From Siphonodentalium dalli (lineage: Eukaryota > Mollusca > Scaphopoda > Gadilida > Siphonodentaliidae): a DNA stretch of 64,000 nucleotides. Numbering within the stretch: the first letter of the stretch is position 1; each line of letters starts with the position of its first letter. Shown piece after piece: positions 58,136 through 64,000 of this stretch. Made by a program: the position numbers and the translations under genes. The notes beneath the pieces were generated by a model. It was not told where the DNA came from and ran no database searches. It was given only the letters and a program-made list of their open reading frames with translations. Location: contig CP136062.1 in the NCBI GenBank assembly GCA_032622095.1, positions 152,018,875-152,082,874 on the forward strand, read 5' to 3'.

Positions 58136-60260
58136 TTATATGTGCTTGTCTGCTTCTGTTTTTAAGGTGTTTACTCTGTGCACATGAATTGAGTATAAGA
58201 AATTTCTTGCCAGTTTTTCAATTTGTTCTTTTTCTATATCGGTAAGGTTCCAGGATTCTAGTTTTGTGCAGTCTATGGTTAACTGAGTTAAGAGTTCTGG
58301 TTGATCAATAGTGTATTTGTCAGTGGTAGTTTTTGAGAGACATAGTTTGAGTGTTTGTATGTAACAATGTCGTTGGTTGTTAGTGTTCGTACATTGTGAA
58401 ACGAAAGTATTCTGTCCTCATCAGCTAGTTTGCAGAGTGGACACATGGCAGAGGTAAGGTTTTGTCTGAATCTTTTTCTATTTATTTGTAGTAAATAAGT
58501 GTCTGTCATCAACCATGTTTTTATAATAGCCTTTTTTGTGGCAGCGGGCGAGTATTTTGATGAATCCCATACAAAATGACATTTGCTGCTTGAGTTTTCT
58601 TGTAATTTGATCATTGTTAATGTTGTTTTACTGGAGAACTCTTTGTCATTAATATCATGCCAATATTGGTATATAGCTTTTTTACATATTGTTTTCCATT
58701 TGTTGGCATCTTCCTTACTGTGGATGGTGCTTATGATATGCAGTGGGTCAGGAAGGGTATATTTGGAAAGTATGTCTCTGACATGTACAAACCAGCTATA
58801 GGTCTATAGCGCCTTGGATGGGAATAGCACCAATAAGTGCATTTGTAGCAGCATTTGCTGTGCGTGTTGATAAACTCTGCAATTGTCTCATGTTTTTCGT
58901 TGGAAACGTTCGAGTTCATCTATGTCTTTTTTTTCATATGTAGGATTTCTATACCATGCATCATTCTAGGAATGACAAAAGTGTTCCACATTTGGTATGC
59001 TATTACTGGTGATATGCCGTTTGTTCCATGTAGCCCTGTACCCATCAAGGAGTATAGGGTTCGTCTGCCCATTACTATTCGTTTTGGGATATCTGGGGTA
59101 TTCGTTGGATTACGCTCTACACCTAGGTGTTTGGTGAAGCCTACAATATTAACAGGTGTTCCACCTAGGACAGTTTTTATTTCACCATTCATTTTTTGTG
59201 TAGATGTTTTCATTTGGACAATTTCGCATTTAGTTGCGTTCATTGCGAATCGATCTTTACATGAGTTGTTGTATACAATACTTGTGAGAGTTTGTAAATC
59301 AGCTGTTGTTTTTGCTAAGATGGCTACATCATCTGCACAGGTGGGGGCTGTTATATCAATTGTGCCAATTTTAAACCCAGCTGCATTGTTACTTAGCTGA
59401 TTTAGCATGTCGTTGTTAAATCTTTTATAGAGCATTGCTGATAATTAACCCCTTGTCTTATTCCTTGGTGAAGTAGTATATCTGAGGAGTATGATTCACC
59501 CCAGTTTACCTTTGTATTCGCCTCATGATGTTATGAATTTACAAGTAGCCATAGGTAGCTGTGGATCCCATCAATGAAAAGTTTTCTCAGTAGGCTTTTA
59601 TGCCACACAACGTCAAATGCTTTTTCAGCATCCAGGGTTTCTAATATTAATTTCTCATTTATGTCTTTGCTTTCATTGAATGCTTCAGTTATCATAAGCC
59701 CAGCAACTAGGGGTGATGTGCCTTGAGTGAAGCCACGTTGCATTTTATTTTGCGATGGTAATAGTATGTTGTCTAATTTGTCTTGCAGGGTTGCTTCTAG
59801 GATTTTACATATTATGGAGCTGATAGTTATGCCCCTGTAATTCCCTGGTTTTGTTGGGTCTTTGTCCTTTTTTGGTACAGGTGTTAATATGCCGATTTTT
59901 ATTTCTTTTGGCACTTCTCGTTTTTCATATATAGTGTTTATGATGTTCATGATTATTGGGGCAGTTTCTTCTATGCTATATTTGAGGTGTTCAGCCGTAA
60001 TTCCAGCATAGTCAGCTGCTTTATTTAGTTTGAGCTTATTGACAATTGTTTTAATTTCATGCAGTGTGACTGGTTCTAAAAATGGTTTATTAGCATGACA
60101 TATTTGTTCAATAGCTTCAATATCTATCAGCCGAGACTTGTTTGTGGAATGTATCATCAAATCTATCAGCAGTGTTTGGTTCTGACAGTTTTTAAAAGTG
60201 TTTAAACCACCCATCCATCATCTGCTCGGCACCATATTGGTGTCCATCTATTTAGTGGGG
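58136..60260 (-). pseudogene. Decayed LINE ORF2: reverse transcriptase and C-terminal domain
   Basis: Minus strand, in order: AEQMMDGWFKHF (60225), LTPVPKKDKDP and NYRGITISSIICKILEA (RT fingers), LDAEKAFDVVWH (palm A, catalytic Asp; about 59610). A break follows near 59530, GIRQGVNY in another frame, then APTCADDVAILA (palm C, catalytic Asp pair preceded by Ala; about 59330), NATKCEIVQMK and GRRTLYSLMGTG...IPRMMHGIEIL (thumb and beyond). CPLCKLADEDR sits at about 58430. The end is LESWNLTDIEKEQIEKLA to a stop at 58136-58138. The CADD motif and CPLC segment suggest the I/Nimb or a related clade (from memory). Several frameshifts make it inactive. The endonuclease is missing, so it is 5'-truncated near 60260. 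The 3' untranslated part may reach about 57840. Confidence 0.9.
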
Positions 60261-60479
60261 GGCATAATTACAGGAAAACATAAAAATCGTTCACTTTGTG
60301 ATAGAAGCGCCAAACTTTCAGAATTTGTTAAGTGGTAGGTGAGTATCACTAAACTGGCTGGTTCCAGATTTTGGAGGTCACCTTGGCCTTCAATTTGACC
60401 TTGACCTTTTTGAAAATCTCAGTTTTAGGGTTGGGTGGTTTATGCCATCCTTTTCTTGTGAAAATCGCATCTTCTCACA

Positions 60480-61325
60480 GTTTTCTCAATACAATTATAG
60501 TTGGGAGGTGACAACGGTTCATTTGGGCCAAAACATATCTAAATTTTCATAAGATGGCCGCCAATATGGTCGCTGGAAGTTGAAAATATGACATTTTTTC
60601 ACAAATATCTTCTAGTTCAATTCATGCTGTTTGGAAATGGTTGAGTAATGCAACTTTATTTTGTGTTTTGTATATTAACTGATCATTGGAGCAATTAAAT
60701 ATGCAATTATTGGGGTCCTAACCCCTTCCAATCCCTCAAAACTTCGATTTTACAGAACGCGGTACAAAATTTTACAAAAAAATCACAATTGGGATTCTAG
60801 TCACATTTCAACTAGAAATGAAAAGAACATTGTAATGCAAGTGAGGCATATCATTACCTATGAATATTCCAACTCTCTGGAACCAAAAATCTTACCTTGG
60901 CTCAAAATGGCTGCCAAAATGGCCGCCAAAATATGGAAAATTGTAAATATTGCACCAGGGTGTCATGCAATTGCTTACAAGTTGTGGTTGATGTATAAAA
61001 TTGGCTAATCTGTATTCTATACATTGAATACTAACATGAATACTAACATGTCTGATACACCATGTTTCATTGTTACTATTGTCACCTCTGACATCACCAG
61101 ATATATTGGATTTTTCTCTCACAAACTTGACATAAATATCGGCAAAAAATCACTTTTCAGGGTTCGACCATTTTTTCAAATAAAATGCAACTACCTTTGG
61201 TATCAAATGTGTTTATTGTTTTGACCTATCTTAACTGTGTCACACTATGGTGTTTATAGACTAAATTGATCAAGATGGCTTCCAAAATGGCAACCAAATT
61301 TGTAAAAAGTAATTTTTTTTACACA
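60480..61325 (+). repeat. Copy of the large-element arm
   Basis: Follows 2510-3075 in order (GGGCCAAAA, AAGATGGCCGCCAATATGG, TTGAAAATATGACATTTTTT, CTGATCATTGGAGCAATTAA, GTGAGGCATATCATTACC) and then continues with 61100-61325, which matches the reverse complement of 9840-10060. This copy keeps sequence found separately in the two arms of the large element. Confidence 0.85.
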
Positions 61326-61329
61326 TATC

Positions 61330-61640
61330 CAGAAAATTATTCTCTGCGTTATCCCAAAAGGTAGCAAATTGTGACTGACTCGGTTATTATACCTGTTAGT
61401 TAATTAACTGACAACTATGTTCTATTATGTTTATCCTAGTTACGTATGGGGCATGACAAATTCATTTTAAAGTTGCGGTATGGAATTTTGCGGATAACCT
61501 CTTTTGTGATTATGGCCATATTATTGAAAGGAAATGGGCAGAACTTTGAGACGGAACTGAGATGAACCATGAGATGTGGGTAGTCTGGCCCATTATGATA
61601 AAAAATTATCAACTGGATACAGGATGGAAGCCAAGATGAC
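61330..61640 (-). repeat. Inverted copy of the 3272-3560 block
   Basis: Reverse complement of 3272-3560 throughout: TTATTCTCTGCGTTATCC, GTTAGTTAATTAACTGACAA, GTATGGGGCATGACAAATTC, TTTTGCGGATAACCTCTTTT, ATCAACTGGATACAGGATGG. In the large element this block follows the minisatellite; here it precedes the inverted one. Confidence 0.85.
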
Positions 61641-62290
61641 AGACAGGGAGTTACTTTATGATCGTAGATGAGGATAATATGTATACCGCGAGTTATTGTA
61701 TGGTTATGGATGATGTGTGGGTATATGGGGAGTGCCTGTTGGCAACGATGGGTTGTATATTTATATATGTTGTGGATGTGTTATCATTGATGGTGTATGG
61801 GGAGTAGATGCATGACCATGAGTATGGCAAGTGTGGAACTTATGAGAGGTCATATGTGCGGGCATTGGTTTATCTGGAAGGGCTCACCATTTGTGATGTG
61901 CATATGTATACCTGGATTGACTCTATGGTAATGGATATGGCGAATAGGTATACATCTAGTTGGCTGTATAGTCCATGGTGAGGTGAATAGGTATACAACG
62001 CGTGACCGTATGATCGTGAATGTAGTGAATATGTATACATAGAGTGACTATATGGCCATGTGTCGGGTGTATGTGTATACCTGGTGTTTATACATGGTGA
62101 CTCGTGGCTGTATCGTCATTTGTGGTATGTACGGGTATAACCAAGTATGGCTGTATGATCAGGTGTACGTATATAAAGTGACTATGTTGTCATTTGTGTT
62201 GTGTTTATGTACATATGGAGTGACTGAGGTAATGGGTGGGTTGTACATGTGTACCTTGGGTGGCACAATAACTCAAGGATATGTTAATCA
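61640..62290 (-). repeat. Minisatellite of about 47 bp units, reverse orientation
   Basis: Units of the type GTATACAT...GAGTGACTATATGGCCATG...GGTGTATGTGTATACC. They are the reverse complement of those from 62400 on. Units are strongly diverged from one another. Confidence 0.8.
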
Positions 62291-62394
62291 ATGGAGAGGT
62301 CATGTCAGAGAGTTCTCTATCTTGATGGTGTTTATTTACATGGGGGCGTTAAACACGGAAAACGATGGCCACCTATTACCACACAGTCATTACA

Positions 62395-64000
62395 TATATA
62401 CATAAACACCACATACATAACAATATAGTGACCCACTGTATACATGTACACCTGACCCATGACCACGGGTGACATTACAGCCACGCGTCACGATACAGGC
62501 ACACCGGGGATACTCCTAAACATGACCGATAACCATATAGTCATTCCTTGTATACCAATTCAGCTCACCATTGGCCATAATGTCATCCCCTGTATACCTA
62601 TTCTCCAAAACACGTGGTCAAATAAATCAATATATACATCAACAATGACCATTAAGTCACTCCGGGTATACATATGCACCTCACCAATGGCCATATAGCC
62701 ACTCGCTTCATACACATACCTTAACCAATGGTACCTGACCTATGGCCATATAGTCACACCGTGTGTACCTATTCAAAACATTCATACACGACCATGATCA
62801 ATCCTTGCATACATATTCACCTCAACATTGGCCATGTCACTCCCTGTATCCGCATAGTCACTCAAGATATACTAATACACCCCAGCCATGTCAGTATAGT
62901 CACTCCATGTATGCATATGCACTTTATCCATGGCCACATAGCCACTTGCTATATACACGTATCCCTTGCCCATGACAATAAAGCAACACATGTGTATACT
63001 GGTATAACCTACACATGACCATACCACCACGAGTCACCAAACAGGAACACCAGGTATACTCATACGCCTGACAGATGACAATTGTAATAGTCACCCCTGT
63101 ATAGATGTCCATTATATTTATGATCATACACTCACTACTTGTATACCTACATGTACTCATCTCACCATTGACCATACAATCACTACCTGTATACCTATAT
63201 TGACACACATAGTCATATAACCACTCGATATACATATACAGCCCACCCTAGACCATAGATTCACTCCAAGCATACAACTAAACCTCACTAATGGCCATTC
63301 AGCCCTTCCAGATATACACACAACCACTCAAACAATCAAACAATCCACACTTGCATATACACCTCACACATGACAATTCAGCAATTCACTGTATAATCAT
63401 ACATGCCATCCATGATAATACAGCTAATCCCTATACACCCACCAATGATAATACATCCATGAAATATATAAATATGCACCCCACCCGTTACCACAAGGAC
63501 ATTCCCTATATACCCACACACTCGATAATGTCCATACAGCTTACTCCAGGTAATCATATTCAATCATGACCGTACAGTCATTCCGTGTATACCTATACAC
63601 ATTACCCGTAACCATAAAATCACACCCTATTTACCAACACACCCATACATGATCATACAGACAACACATGTACATCCCACCCATGCCTTTACAGTCACTC
63701 ATATATACATAAACAACACATAGATGACCATGTACCTATATCCATACACCACACCAATGCCCATACAGGCACACCTGGTGCGCCCGTACTGGATATACAC
63801 AATCATACACCATACAGTCACTCCATGCATACCGATTCACCTCACACCTGACCATGACATCTCCTTGTATACATAAATGCATCTTACAATGGACAACCCA
63901 ATCATAACCATATAGTCACTCATTGTATACCTATTCACATAAGTCATGACATACAATAACTCACTGTATACCTATTCACCTCACGTATGATCATAGAGTA
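62395..64000 (+). repeat. Minisatellite of about 47 bp units, forward orientation, running off the window
   Basis: Units of the type CCATATAGTCACTCC...TGTATACCTATTCACCTCACC...ATGACCAT, spaced about 46-54 bases, more than 30 in all. The last part (63805-64000) is nearly identical to 3085-3270. About 100 bases of non-repeat sequence (62290-62395) separate it from the oppositely oriented array. Confidence 0.85.

Noticed and set aside
54041-64000. Downstream exon carrying EF-hand 4
   Set aside because: I looked for a D-x-D-x-D-G loop in the right phase on the + strand and saw none. The exon probably lies beyond the window or was missed.
1-64000. tRNA, rRNA or viral genes
   Set aside because: No cloverleaf with A/B boxes, no conserved rRNA phrases and no viral-type genes were seen on either strand by eye. 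A tRNA scan could still find a decayed one.

Overview
This window looks like AT-rich nuclear DNA from an animal, most likely a marine invertebrate. I see no operons, bacterial-type genes, rRNA or tRNA. One host gene is supported by exons with canonical splice sites. Nearly everything else is repeats, transposon remnants and hairpin elements. A lophotrochozoan (mollusc-like) source is my guess from the style of the repeats; the sequence does not prove it.

Region 1 (1-12,200) is a satellite array with 145-179 bp monomers and a 654 bp higher-order repeat. It is split by one very large element (2128-11094). That element has imperfect inverted-repeat arms of about 2.5 kb, CA...TG ends, a diverged 8 bp target duplication and an internal satellite of about 190 bp. 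Paralogous empty sites lie just to its right.

Region 2 (12,200-37,000) is a patchwork of short tandem repeats, a 0.9 kb element with 230 bp terminal inverted repeats, and two families of TTAA-flanked hairpin MITEs. It also holds poly(G)-headed repeats, a palindrome-rich minisatellite and several long perfect or near-perfect hairpins.

Region 3 (37,300-44,050) holds a decayed non-LTR retrotransposon ORF1 with a CCHC zinc knuckle, split by an insertion. It also holds a roughly 1 kb duplication shared with 50.2-50.75 kb, an inverted pair of a 350 bp repeat, and a short C-terminal LINE ORF2 remnant.

Region 4 (46,033-54,040, + strand) carries three consecutive internal exons of a calmodulin-like EF-hand gene: EF1, EF2 and a degenerate EF3. 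Their introns are 2.1 and 5.5 kb and are full of repeats. The first and last exons were not found, so the gene probably extends beyond the window on both sides.

Region 5 (54,300-64,000) holds tandem repeats, a GT/GA microsatellite, a hAT-like MITE with a target duplication, and a young palindromic MITE. It also holds a 2.1 kb decayed LINE ORF2 (reverse transcriptase, - strand). A minisatellite of about 47 bp units switches orientation near 62.35 kb and runs off the right edge.

There is no sign of a gene cluster working together. The interest lies in the repeat architecture: nested insertions that can be dated relative to one another, a large composite foldback element, and the EF-hand gene with its diverged third site.
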